NCBI RefSeq assembly: GCF_014839805.1
Contig: NC_051126.1
Span: 9,246,609-9,310,608 of the forward strand
Length of the DNA stretch: 64,000 nt
Origin: Manduca sexta
Taxonomy: Eukaryota; Arthropoda; Insecta; Lepidoptera; Sphingidae
Direction of reading: 5' to 3'
The translations under genes were made by a program, and so were the position numbers. Positions within the stretch are counted from its first letter, which is position 1. Each line of letters begins with the position of its first letter. This document shows positions 46,801 to 61,800 of this stretch, in pieces. The notes under the pieces are model-generated. The model searched no databases and was not told the origin of the DNA. It saw only the letters and a list, made by a program, of their open reading frames with translations.

Positions 46801-49800
46801 CAAAATTCTCCAGGCTTGTTTATCAGAATTTTTTACCATCTTTATAAAAAAACTCAACTTACTATTTATTGTTAAGCACAACGAATTTTTATCGTTTTAT
46901 ATGCAAAGTCAGCAAAAACTATTGTTTAATATTGTATTGTGCAGATAGGTTAATTATATTTATTCTGCCAATTAAATGGCTATTAATATCCATTAAAATG
47001 GCCAACATAATTTATTTTAGAATTAAATGTTTTAATATTTATGTGATTCAAATTTAGACCCAGGAGTAATAATCGAGAGAGTAATCATTCCGTTTTGATG
47101 AGCGAGTTTATAGATGTGCGTGCAATATTTAAGTCTGTCTATACCTTATATGTACTAAAAATTTTAAATAATAAAAAATTAAAATATATGAGAACAAACT
47201 AGTTGAATAATTCTTATTAAGTTTCACTGTGGGTTTAAGAGTAAAATAAAAAATTATTAATGTCAATGATGCGCTATCACCCCGTCGGTCACTATTGACT
47301 AGTTGCAACATATAGAGTGGAAGGTCCTAATTTGTATTCCCAGGTCAGCTAATGCATTGGATAGCTTGAATGACCTAATGGGGGTAAATTTGCCCGGTAT
47401 TTGACACCCCAAAGAAAATTTTAGGAAAATAAGGAGAGGCAAGTAGGGATTGCAATCCGGTCCGGCGGATCCGGTAATCCGGCGGATCCGGTACGTTTTC
47501 GTTGTCTACCGGATCCAACAATATCACCGGATCTGGTGGCCGGTTCCGATATATTAAGAAAAACGTAATTTCTATTATCAAAACCGTGCGAAAGTACTAA
47601 AAAACTTGAGAAAGAAATGAGCGCTTATGAAACTGAAGGAGATAGAGGGAAATACTTGTCTCTAATATATGACTTTTTGACTTTAGTGAAACCAACCAGT
47701 GTTGAAGCTGAAAGGGCTTTTTCGGCCGCTGGTTATATTTGCAGTTCCTTGAGAAGTAGGCTAAAGGATGATACTATTAATACAATTTGTTTTCAAAGAG
47801 CGTTTTTCTAACAAAAAAAGTGATCTGTGATGTAATGAATGCATGGGTATAGTATCCATAAGCTGTTGATTTGAAAATTTTAATTTGGATTATTGAAGAA
47901 TATGATTTTGATTTAATTTAGTTTTTATGAACGGGTTTAACTTAATTTAAACCATAAATAATTCATTGTTGTTTGTAATCTTTGAGACTGATTATTATAT
48001 AATAACTGACTGATAATAATTATAAATAAATAAGAGTTGATTTTCGCACAAAATCGTTTCTATTTTTTCCCTGTATATTATTCCTTTTATTATGCCATGA
48101 AGTTAGAAATATGCGCTATGTTGAACACCCAAAATACCAATCCGGATCCGGCGGAATTCTCGTGATTCCGGCTGAATCCGGCCGGATTTAAGTTTGTACC
48201 GGATTGCAATCCCTAGAGGCAAGCGTCGTAAAAACTAAACATAATCGTTTCTGCATCGTGCTTGAAAAATTCTGTTGCGCTCCTTTGGATTGAGAGTGAA
48301 ACTGGAGCGGGATAAAGACCATGTTCCTCCTCAGGCACTTATTAAAAATATTCATGATATAAATAAAGGGTATACTTTTATAGTTTATAGTTTCGTTAAA
48401 TACCTAAATAGCAAATAAAAATTATTACCTATTATAAAAAAGTACTCACTAGATATGTACTATATAACACTATTCGCTGTATCACTAAGGAGTAAGGTCT
48501 TACAAAATAACCTTCAAGGCATCTACATAATATTATGATCATTTTACAAATAAAGACATATCGAACATAAACATTCTCAGATCGACCGATTTTCCTTGTA
48601 TTTCAAATCATAATATTAAACTTGCACCCGAATTCTGAGAAATCATTAAAATATTTATGATGCTTTAGCATATTTAAAGCATATTTTTCGACGATAATGC
48701 TTCAAAAACACCCACATGTTTCAATAAATGTTTCCATTGTCGTAACATAAGAAATCTATTTATTCGAATTGAGTCGGAGCTTGTAACGTAGGTACTTCTT
48801 GCGGTTTACCCTCCTGTATCGATGTGACATGGTTTCCAATCCTAAACCAGAATAGGTGTAGCTTTAAACGGGCCAATTCGGCGGGTACTAGGTTATAAGG
48901 GGCAGTGGCGAAGCGTCCATACAAGCCGATTCCCACCGGCTTCCCTTTTGGGTTTTCGGTGATACTAAACAAATTATTTAATAGGTAAATTTAAATTTAA
49001 AATATATCAGGCAATGGACAATTATTATAATAGCTTAAATTATTAATTAATGATAACTTAATAATGACATCTAGCGGCCATTAGCCCGTTGTTTATTAAA
49101 TTTAATCGATATCGATTACTTATTTTAAATAACATTAGATGGCGCACCTTGTATTTAGTTCCCCAGATATTCCGTTACCAAAGTGAAATTGTGACGCCAC
49201 AGACGCAAGGTAACCCGCTGTCAAGCGGCTTAATGTCGTAGTATGTTTTTTAATATAGATGGCAGCACTTTCTATGACTTTCTATGCCAGTGTTTGTCGA
49301 AATCGCGCGGAAGATGTGGGCAAAGGTAACCCGAGCTAGTTCGGCTTCACGTTAACCGACTTTGTATAGTTGTCGCTTTTTACGTCCTTCAAACGTCATA
49401 ATTTATTATGCTACTAAGTTGCGGTGTTTGTAAATTGTCATATTCATTTTTTTTTGATAGTTCTGTGATATTTAGTTACCAGCGCTTTGTTTATTTAGAA
49501 ACTACAAATAAAAGTGTATTATAATGGAAATAACTAACTACTTTGTGATCAGTTAATGTCTACCTTTACGTAAGTATATTATTAGTATGTGATTTCACAT
49601 ATTAATATTTAGATGGTTAAATATTTGAAGTACTTAGATCTGAAAGTTTTTGATTTCAGACACAAAATGTTTGTTAGAAGAAAATAAATATTATATTTTA
49701 CTGAATTTAAAATATAAATCACCACGATACAAGCAAAAATTAACGAATAACCTTCCTTGATTATTTAAATTGATACTTATATAAGTTTATCATGTAGGTG

Positions 49801-52800
49801 CATTTAAACTGTTGGTCTGTTTGGCGATCGTGATACCTATTTCTATAAGGAGAAATTACATTTACTTACAGTTTATTTTGAAAATAAACAGATAATCATA
49901 GGTAAGTAGTGTGGTTATAATTTGAATACTTTTGTTTACTGTTATAACAAATTAATACGTAAGTACTTATATTTGTGATTAATGAAAGGAGAATTATCTA
50001 CGTTTATTGTTCGATTTTATGGATGTTTCAATTATTTACGCATAATAGGTAATTTTGTAGGCATGTCAATGTTTGTCGATTTCGATTCAAGACTAATTCG
50101 TTGTTTCCGTTTTTGTTTTCTAATAAATTGCCCCCAAAATCTTAACTGACGCCAATTTTTTTTTACACCAGGTTACCTTTTGAAAAATTTCACCCTTCGC
50201 CACTGCTAGGGGGTGCCACGGGCTCCAAAATCCATTGTCAGACAACATCGACAGGAGACGGCTCTTGCCATCACGCAAGAAATGTATATTTGCAAAAATT
50301 TGATGCCGGGTTATTTTCTAAAATTTCATTTTGATGGAAAATGAAATTACTACTACGCTTAATCTAATGAGTTTCCTCAGGCGGTAGGAGTGACACAAAA
50401 AAACACACCCTAAAAATCATGGTCTACCCGGGACGTCCGCGACGGCGCAAAGCTAAGCTAATTAATTGACTCAAGACTTTCAAAAGTCCGCCCGCAGTTG
50501 AGGTTGAAACGGGCTCTATCTGCTATCGTAGGTTCCTATTTTTGAGAAATTACATATAGAAACTTGTAAAGACTCTGTCTTAGAGTCTTTACAAGTTTCT
50601 ATATGTACTTTCTATAATGTACTCACTATAATGAGATTGGTAACTAGTATTAATTAACTTTATTCAAATATAACCTACGTATTTAAAGATAGTCTGAATA
50701 ACCTTGCTACTGTATCGATCCGCGCCGCTCTGCCTGAGCAAAATATTATACGAGATCTAGTCTACAGTCAATTCATCTTAATTTATATTCAATTCAGTGC
50801 TCCCTCTAACTCCTACACCAATACAGATAATAGCTCAATAGATAGAAATCACCATAGACTAGAGATATGAATTACAAAGCACTATCATATTTTATAAGTT
50901 ATAACACTGCACCGAGCTGACGTTTGATACCCTGTGTCATAACACAATGTTATATTATACGCTCATGACTACTACACATCGCCAGTAAACATATATGTAT
51001 TAAATAAACTATTTTTGCATTGATTGACCAATACTGATACTCCAAAATCTAATACAAAACTAATCAACGAATCCCTTATGTATTTATCTATATTGGTTTT
51101 GATATATTTCAGAAAACTTTTATAGTATATGTGCATTGTGCACTAATTAAAGTATTCGAGTTTGCATAAACTATATAATGGGTAAAGATGTACATTAATA
51201 TTAATTGTATCATGTCACCAACCTGACAAAGATAAGCTCAAAATAAAACTTTTACTGTTTATTGCTCGCAGAACATTGGCTATTGAAACTCCGTGTTCGT
51301 AGAATACGCACCGAGTGATGGCTGAAAGGAGTCGCTAACAGAATTACTGTTTCTTAGTAAGAAAGCATATAAACGTATACATGTAATGATATGTAGGTAC
51401 CCATTTTAGCCGATATGAAAATCTCAAAGCGGTGTTATTGGTTTTTTTATATGACAACATTCGTGCGTGTAATATGATAAAATAAATTTTGGATTGCAAT
51501 AAATAGTTGAAATTATCTTCTTCTGAGTAATAAACAAGATTTTTAACGTCACATTAGAAGTGTGCAATACAGAAAGTAAACAGAAGCCAAAACAACAGTT
51601 TTTAGATTTTTTCTCTCACGCATTACGCGAAAACTACTGTATGGAATTGAATACTCGAAGTCGAACTTAAAATATAGGTTTTATTTAATCCCAGACATTA
51701 TAATGAATGTATAAGTATGCAGATTAAGAACATATGTACGGAATGTATTGTTCTTCTTATTTTATATTATGGCTGCCAGAATTTATTTATCAGTAATTTT
51801 GCCAATGTTGAGTAATACGAGCTGGTAAAAAACAAAAAGAGACTAAAAATCAGGGTAATCCAAATATGTGATAAAACTATGTAAAAAAATCATGAAATGT
51901 ATAACAATATTATTAGCATCTTCCATATCATCTTCCTGTCAATGATTAAGAACACTCATTTGGAACTGCGCCGGATTGTACCTATTATTTTGACTAATAT
52001 CTAAACTCAAGGTAATCAATACGTATTAAGTTATTTAAATAAATTTACAGTTATTGAAAACCCATAACTTTCATGGAAATATTATTTTACGTAGAATAAT
52101 AACAATAGTGAATGGATATGCGGATGCGGCACGGAAACCGCAGTCTTAACGGTGCGATCGTCTTGACAACGCGAAACCTACCGTTTTTACGAAATGTTCC
52201 ACGCTTTTAATAAAATATTCATTTTACAAGCAACGAAGTTTTATTTCATGTTAAGGTTATAGGCTATAACCTTAAGTATTAAAATTAAATATTTTATATT
52301 GCCAATATTTGATCATTTAAGCTAACTAATATGTAGTTGTTTGAACAAGTCTCAAAAGAAAGTTCTTTCGCCAACAAAACGTACGTCAGTATGTAAAGGT
52401 TGTATTGTGTCATTCAAACGGAGTATATACTAAATAATGAGGAAAGGACCTAAGAACTGGCAAGATGGTGAATGTGGGTAGTGAAAAATCAAAGACGGAA
52501 ATTATCATATTTACTATATGTGTGCCTAACTAAACTTATAATGTTACTTGCTAGAACAGAGAGGGGCAGTTCAAGTTGGTGTAATATTAAAACGAATTAG
52601 ATAATAATAATTATTAAAAAATATTAAAATCAGCAGGTATTTTTTATAGTTTTATAAAAGTTAGGACAACGCACATTAAAAGTACTAATTCAAGTTTAAA
52701 GCGGTGTATATGAATGCTACTCGTAAATAGCGTGCTGGGTAAGGTTATATAATTCATTTAGAATTTTAAACACTTCTAATTACTGCATAACGTAATAGGT

Positions 52801-55800
52801 ATTTAAATAGATAATATATAACAGGAGATGCGTTATTATGTTGTTTATAATTATCAAGATACACGCAACGTTATAAAAGGTTCAATCATGTGCGTCTAAA
52901 CAAATCATCTAATTCTATTATTACAGTATTTAAAAATACATTGAAGATCAACAACCTTACATACTAACACAGCCCTGTTAGATGTTACTCGTACTATACA
53001 AATTGATAGCTAACTACTGCAGTGTCCATAAACATCTAGTGAAGCAATCAGCATTCAGCATGTTTTCTTTACCATCAACCGTTTCCAAAGGAGGAAATTT
53101 CATACGTCGTATTTTTTATCTTTGTTCAGGGAATATTTTTTAGCCCGTGGTTCGTTTAAACGATTCTTTTTGCTTTCTACTTCGTATAGCTTGGGATGGA
53201 TCCTATTTAATTTCATTTGGTATAGGGGAATCTTGGACTGAGGATGTCGAAGAGAAGTTTTCAAAAACAAATGGGATTTTGACGTTTCATTTAGTGTTAG
53301 TTTCAATAAGATGTGTTTTATAAAAACAAAAAAAAACATACATAAAACAGACTCAAAATAGTGAGTTTGAGTCAGTTTTCTGTATTATGTTTTTATTTTC
53401 TTTTAATTATTTTTTGGATTGTCACTACAAACTTTATATGCGAAATTATTATAACATAACCTATGTAATCTTTCCAATTCGTGTATAAGTGTTTTTATGC
53501 ACACTAAATAGCTTTTTAGGCATTGCCTAATTTAAAATGAATACATATATTACATTAACTAGCTTCCGCCCGCAGCTTCGCCCGCGTGGATTTTGGACTT
53601 CAAAAATGGAGCCGGTCGCGAACGTTCGAGAATGTTCGTTTTACGAAGCTACTCGCTAGGTGATTCGCTAGCCTCTAGGTGCCAAGCACGCCGCCCGCCT
53701 GTGCGTTCGCGACCTTATATATATATACAAAAATAATCCTTATAGCATGATTCAGTATTCACGCGTGATGGCTTATTATTAGCGTATTTCATGTATAACT
53801 TTGGTGTTTCTATACCGATTTCTATGATTCTTTTTTATGGAATATTTAATAATGTTAACTTTTTTAATTAGGGATGATTGAGAGTGTTATAAACGTAAGA
53901 GTAGACAAATATAATGAGAAAGCTTCGAACTGCTAAGTTATCGGGAGTTACACGTGTTATTGTGAGTCAACCATAAAAGATAGACATATGCTGTCGTGGG
54001 ATATTTTTTATATAATTTTAAGGACAACATTTCCGTCATATATGATTTCTGTGTAGCTTTAACCATTAAGGTTGCACACGCGACGGAAGCTTAAAAATGG
54101 AGTAACTTCTCCCGTTTTCCCAACATTTCCCTTCACTGCTCTGCTCCTATTAATTGTAGCGTGATGAAAAGTATACTATAACCAGCTCAGGAGTATGAAA
54201 AATAATTGTACCAAGTTTCGTTAAAATCCGTCGAGTAGTTTTTGTTTCTATAATGGTTATACAGACAGACAGACAGACAAAAATTTTACTAATTGCATTT
54301 TTGGCATCAGTATCGATCCCTAATCACCCCCTGATAGTTATTTTGGAAATATATTTCATATACAGAATTGACCTCTCTACAGATTTATTATAAGTATAGA
54401 ATAGATATAGATAGATTATTTTGTAAATTGTAGTGGTGTTTGGAGTCGGGTTTTTTATATCGCCTATGACCAGTGCACGCTTGCCACTAGTTCCCCATGT
54501 AATATGCCAAACATAAGCATCTTTCTTTGCGCTTCACTTCGCTTAATATCAGGTGCAGTGAAGCAACTTTACCGAGCCTCAACAAAAAAAACAATAACAT
54601 ACTTGGATCATGGCAAAGGCTAAAAAGAGGCACTCCGATAGATTAAACCGGTCCTGGATGGCATGTTACAGGTCATATTTTTTTTTAATTAATGGCACGA
54701 TAACCGTTGATGGTTCGCCACCCTTGGCCTATCACATGTAACCTCGGTAGAATGTGATAAAAGCCGCGAGGGATTTAATTAAAACTGAAAAAACTAGTTT
54801 CTAAACTCGCGTGATGCAGTGCCAATTTCATCTATTACCTTATGCAAAAATTTGCCTTAAGGATGTATAATAGTGCGAAATCGTATGACGTGTAATGCCA
54901 AACGGATTTTATTTGGAAAAACCTCGCCTGTCGCTCGAGATATTACTCTCGTGTAAATTAGGCTTTAAAGGACCTTGACGTAATGGCTTAGGTTACGGAG
55001 GCGGCCCAGTGATGCCTGCCGTGGTATAGATCGTACGGGCAACGGCAATTTGTAAGACTGGTAACAACGAGATAGATACATGCTTAAATTATCCCAAGTT
55101 AGTTCCAGGATGTGAAATTTATTTTAGCCCATAAGCATGCATGGAAAACAGTAAAAATCCTTGAGCCAAAATCCTCCCATAATAAATAAAACATCGCAAT
55201 ATAGGTATAAAGCTTAGTATTACACGCGAATTGCGTAAAAACTTTCACCAGAGCACAGTACTATGCAAAAAGTATTATGAGAGTATAAATTATAAAACGT
55301 CATGATGCCATAGTGTCGGACGGCGTAGGTATTTTTTGCAATTCATTCATGTATTGTAAGAACTGGCTAACCACGTTTGACGTCACTCGTGACAAACGGG
55401 GGAAACCGTAATCAATATTTTACAATCTTATTATAACTTCTTTATATACTTTAATTGTAATGTTCATTTGTGAAAGCACTTTTTATCTACTGTTTGAACG
55501 ACATTAAAGCCCACAAATTACTACAATATTGTAGTTATTAACCTAAGATTTGAGGCCTCAGGACGATAAATGCATTGTAGTGACATACAGGTACTCTGTA
55601 ATTCAAAATCGTGGTTGGCGTTGCTATTGTTTACGGACAGGAGTAGCGATTATTATACGACGAGCGAACAGTTCATTCAATTCTATTCAAAATAATTTTA
55701 TCCTTAACACAAAACGGAAAATCCACATAATTCCGTTTAATGGAAGGCTTACGTACGATACATACTTTAGATATGTAGTCAATTTCCAGATAAATATTTT

Positions 55801-58800
55801 GTTAGCAGTCTGTATGGTAGACGTAGTTATTGTAATACATACACTAAAGGGAATCCCCGGTGTATTGACATCAGGCAAGCGGTCGCAAAGGGCCTGTTTG
55901 CAAACACTAACTCAAATCTGTCTAGCGACATCTGTAAAGACATGTCTTGCATCACACCCACAAGAATCAGCTAAGATACTCGGGTAGGGTCATGATAATG
56001 TTAATACAAAAGAGAATCTTAAATCCGACACATTCCTCTATAATTACTTAGACGGTAGCGACAAAGCCTTTTATCTGCCTTTTTACAGCCCCGTACACAT
56101 CATAAATTAATAACAATACTTTAATAGTGAAAGAATACCACCAAGATTATAATTGCAAATGCACACACATACGCCTTATATCCCCGAAGAGATAGGCAGA
56201 GGCACAACCCACTTTTCGCCGTACGTATTCCGTCCCATGATGTGATAGGGGTCGAGCCTATCGCAATATCGGGCAGAAATTACAGACTTCTGGCTGATAC
56301 TGAGTAGAAAAACCCAATATCATTTTGAATAGGGTTCGAACCCGGGGTCTCAGCACTGCAGTAAAACTGTATTATAACTAAGTTACTGAGGCAGTGAATA
56401 ACAGGCGAGATTAAAATTGCATTATAATTTATAATGAACAAAGTTTACGCCTAAGGTAAAAGAAAAATAGCATTAAAATAAATAAAAGTACTGAACCCGT
56501 TTTACTTGGTCGGCTAAATAAAACAGAGAACAATGCGTCATTAACACACTAGTAATTTCAGTCATCGCATGCTCAAAGATTTGTCATTTGTTGATGATAG
56601 GATCTACTGTCCTAGGATCTTCGTCTGCAGAGCACTGCGTGGGTAAAAAAAAGCACAAGTGGGTATAAGGAATCGCTCGATGCGAACATTAAAGCCTTTC
56701 TTATTCTACTAAGTAGTTTATTCATGAGAATTAAAGCCAACTCTGGAAAGAACAACATAGCATTCGCGTAGCTCTGACGTCAAACGCCTTAATAGGTTAT
56801 CGTAACTGACATAAACACTGGCCAGTTCATCGGTAATAGGCTTTCTACGTGAAACGACGCGTCGATCATAGAAAGTCCATGTTGCCGCTTCTCTTGTTCA
56901 AAAGAATTCTATAAATACGCTGTCGCCTTTAACACGAATCGAAATCAATCAAGGAAAACATAAAGCGAATATTATATTCAAATACAATATCAGCATGGCG
57001 TATGGCTACGCACAAGACACCCAATAGAAGCAGTTATTAGCATATTAACATTCGGAACAATGCTAATTTGCAACAAGGACGTTTGCAAATATAATTTGTA
57101 TGGGGCCAATGATTTATTTGATTATTGTGCATTAATTTATTTTGTCATTATATTTGTCTGTCAGTCAACATGTCCATATACAGAAAAACAATTTACATTA
57201 TGTACATCTACTTCTGTATCTACGACGCGGATATCAGTAAAACTTGAACGTTTATCGCCGCTCTCTGTGACCCTATGGCATTGAACCAACCGACTTCATC
57301 TTGGCAATATTTCAATTACGATTTCGAAGAACTGATACCATAACAACTTTGCTATTAGGCCGCGTCGGTCGTCTGAATTCGAAATAATGCATACATAATA
57401 CATACCTAGTAATATAATTGTTCTCCTAACCTATTTATTATTGTTATACTCCATGCGATGGATAAGACATCATTCATCAATCATAATTATTATTTACTAA
57501 TGCGTATCTACTTATCATGCTTGCTGCATGCCAGTCATCAATATGTATTTGTTCATCCACGAACGCGAGTGCTATTCGTCTTAATCTTGAATGCGATTCT
57601 AATAACATGACCTCCTCGCAGCACACTTGAGAGTTCCATTCATTTATTGCGTAGTCTTAAAACTTCAAGTACTTTATGTGAAAATCATCCTGTCAAAGAC
57701 GACTAGGACTTACGCCTGGGGTGTATTTCATCCACTCACATATTTTGTATCAAATTGTGAGTTGCATAATAAAAGTTATCTGACAAGCGATCGCGTTATA
57801 ATTAAATATTTTAAGTACAAAAAATCCCATTATCTTTTCCACAAGACCCTCGTATTACGCAAAGTGAAGTTTACTTTTAGGTTGATGATTCTCAATCACT
57901 GGATCTCTTTTAAATGCGTAGCATTGAGAATTTGATTTTTAAAAATAGTGTAACACGTCAACATCACCTCAATATTTTATATTCATTTCAAATTTACTTC
58001 AAGCTATTTAAATTTATTTATATAATGTATTTTTTTTATGTGTAAACATAAAGCAAACGCTTCTGCTACGAAAAATTACCATACATATAAATAAAAAAAT
58101 ATGAAGATTTGTCGTTACATAAAATAGAGATGTACCCATTCAAAATTTGGATATAAGTTATGTGATGTATATATATTTTTAAAGTATCGCAATACATTAA
58201 CTAACAAGAACTCGTGAAGAATGGAAAATCATACGCTATTCCAGTGCCAGTGACCAACGAGATCATTGAAACATGTTCAGATGTCGCCCTTGTATAGCCG
58301 TCACTGGCCAATATAACAGCTAAATAATGATTACACTTGGCTCTTTTGCATGTCAAGAGTAAATTGATGAATCCGCTATTGTACGAGCTATATACAAGCT
58401 CCCCGACAGTTATTCAATAAAAAGAGTTGATTTGTACCCAAGTTCACCAGAATTTAGAATATAAAATAAATATTATAACATGTCAAGAGAAGCTTTACAC
58501 ATTGGAAGGTCCAGCATGAGGTGAAGAAGTAAGGCGTTATAAAAAAATATGTGTGAGATCTAAAAAAATAGTTATGTGTGTGTATGAAACCAAGCTACAC
58601 CCAACTAGCTCGTAAATGATATATTCATTGCAACATTTTGCGAATTCGAATGTTGTCGCAAAGAAAACACAAACAAAACAAATTTACACCGACAGGGGCT
58701 GGACAGAAGACAGAGGATAGTAAAGTTGCCTCTCGTATGTGTGAGCGCGGAGTGTCATTTCTTAGAACTTACTCTTTGCAATTTCCCAGAAACAAGTCTT

Positions 58801-61800
58801 TATGCTTAAAGAGCCATTGAGATTGATGAGGGTGGATTCTTAAGTTGGACCATCGACGGCAAACATTAATATTATTTGTATAATACGATGTTCTGTGGAA
58901 CGTACGCACGCGCTTTGTTTTCAAAACGGCTGTTTCTACTTAAGAACACGTTACGGAGAAACCGGCGTGGTTTGTAAATAGTCCCATATTCTCGAATGCT
59001 ACAATGCCTAGTAATTTGATGTTTATTGTACTCCAAATTTACTTCAGTGTTTACCTTGGTTTTAATAGCTTCATTACTTTGAAGTTCCTTCATTATATAT
59101 ATACCATCGCCCAAATGTCTTGACCTTCTAGCAATCTCTGGCTACACCTTATACGTAATAATGCAATTTCTTAATCCTTAATTTAAAACAATGGTATGGT
59201 ATGTTGATTGATATTTTAAAACTAATAAAGCAAAGTTAATAATGAGAGAAATATGTAGTGAATTACATACATGCTCTGTAGAGAAACAAACGGCCCGCGA
59301 AGTGAAACTGAATATGGATTATATTGGATGGAATAACATGGTGAAAAAACGCTATAGAATTGTTAATAACTGGTTGATTAAGCATGCGCATTCATTGATG
59401 GTATCTATGAGTGCACACTGCACACACTACTTGTATTTTTTATCCATCCCTTTATCTATGGCATCAACATCTTAAAACTAGTTTCAGATAAAGCTCCAAC
59501 TATTAATGCGTCATTTCGAATTTTTCTTTTTGCCTACAATGTGTTAATAAGAGTCGGTGCTCAGACTGGATCGACGGCCATTCTTCTTCTTTTTTAGAAA
59601 TTGATATGCAATGCATTTATTAGTGAAGTCATAAATAAACACGCAAATAATATGGAATTGACACCTTTTACGGTTTTCACACGAGTATTATAATCACTTA
59701 TATTCGAAACTGTTTATTTACACTATAACAGCAGAATATAATGACGAGGGTATTTTGTAAAGCAACAGTATTCAATTCTAGCATAATAGTTAAGAAAAAC
59801 AAAGTAGACGTGTATAAAACTCCTTAACTGTCAAATTACTTTATTATACAACTCTTCAGAATACTATAAAAGCATGTTAATCTCAAGTTAAAGCTAGTTA
59901 ATATTCCACCGAGAGAGTTGACGGGGGTCAAGTGACCCATAACTTCAATCTTGGCTTTGGAGTCGCGTGGAAAATGACTTTATTTACATTTTTCCGAGAA
60001 ATTATATCTATATAAAACACGTTTCTTTTGAAACTGAGCCGATAACGCTATTGTATAAATTAAGAAAATTTTATCATTCGTATATTGTAAACTGATTATA
60101 CAGTTTGAGTTCAAAACATAATATTATTGATTTGTGTATGAAATTCCAAGAATTCTAATTAAAACATATTTTTTCGTAATTGAAAGTTTACATAGTTGTA
60201 TACTACAATATTTTCACATATTTTCATAAGGTTGCAGTTAGTCATTTATCATTTTAATAATTTAATTATAAAAAAACTTACTATCACACACAAATTCGAG
60301 AAAAGAAAATAAGTTCAATTCGCTGAAAACTCATGCGAAACGAATATAATATGATTGCAGGTAAAGCTTTACAAATAAAGTTAAAAATGTTATGTTTTTT
60401 TCATATTCCTAAACGGTATAATTTATGTCCGGCTTGGGCCGTCTTGTCTAATTAGTAGCTGCGAAAGATTGTCGATTATGGCTCGCCTACCGACAAAACA
60501 GAATTTTTAGAATTAATTGCATAAATTAAAACCCTTTTAATTAATCAAAATTCCATTGCATTAATGACATTAAGCGAGTAACAGTTTTTGCAGCAATGAA
60601 CACAGCGACTAGACTAGCTTCATGTGCACCTTCATAATCTAGAATGGGGTGTTTCGCTTTTTAAAAGTATTTATCTATTCATCACACATACTATGGGATT
60701 AGACGTGACACAAAAAAAAAACAGGTACAAGAAATCCGATAACGCTAATGCGTGATTCTTAATAATGCAGACATGTGTTTTATGAGGAGTGGGGACCGAG
60801 AATATTTACGACACCAGATGCTGCGATTGGAAACATACTGTGAACTATCTAAAAATGGTAGTAACTTTTATAAAATCAGTAATTATTTTTCAATAACGTA
60901 CACTTATCTACTTCTAAAAATATTTTACATAAAACATTACACGATAGTTCATTTGTAATTAATACAACTGTTAGGGATTCCTGTAGACGTCAAGTCATAC
61001 TTAGAGAAAATAAACTCACATCTATAACAATGTAATAAAGCTGAAGTTTGAACGCACGGATCTTGGGAACTGCTACTATCTCGAATTTTCTTTTATTTGT
61101 GAAAGTGATAATACCCATAATGTAACTTTATATTAGTATGAGGTTAGTTTTCATCGGCGCTGGTGTGAATGTATTCGTTCACTACAAGAGCGAACGATAG
61201 AGAAGACTACATGGGGAGAAGGGTTACACGTGTTGCAGATGTTTTGTGTTACGAGGAGGTGTAGAAAAAAGGGGCATGAGTCATGCAGGCAGAGAGATCT
61301 AATTCCACGCCGAGACTTTGTGGGAATATCTAGATAAAAATAAAATTAAATATTTATCAAAAACAGAAAAACTCACCGTTTCATGTGTGTAGTTGTAAGT
61401 TCTAAAGGCGCCGGTGGAGGAGGTGGAGGCGGTGGTGGCGGCGGAGGCGGAAGCAGTAGTGCTTGTGCACTCGTCGGCGGCGGTGGAGGCGCGTCAGGAG
61501 CGTCAACCAAAGAAATCACTATTTCCGAGTTAACATTTGGTAACTCCTGAAGATCCGGCAGCTCAGACTCAGGTAAAGAAACGGCTGGGGTTACAGGTGA
61601 TGTCACTACAGATGGTGCAATAGACCCTTCGTTGTTAATCAAAAATTGGACATCTCCAGCTACTCCCGGCAAATGCGGCAGATCAAGCGGCATATCAAGT
61701 TCCGGCACCTGTTTAAAACCGGTACTTGTTTAATACAGAAACATAATATTATGTAGATAGAACCAAACATTTCAAAACGAGTGTCTCACCATTCCCATTC

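Larger units (their letters stand above)
46359..61376 (-). other. WASHC1 intron 3 (15.0 kb)
   Basis: The intron holds the hAT relic, a second TIR element, a perfect hairpin, a family A-like composite at 53558-54400 and a SINE at 56160. The remaining 50610-53550 and 56400-61376 stretches are AT-rich and show no gene I can support. Confidence 0.6.

Noticed and set aside
55550..55987. 145-codon plus-strand open frame
   Set aside because: It begins with TTG rather than ATG, has no recognisable domain and no splice or repeat context; treated as chance.
57627..57935. 102-codon plus-strand open frame
   Set aside because: TTG start, composition of AT-rich intron sequence, no domain.
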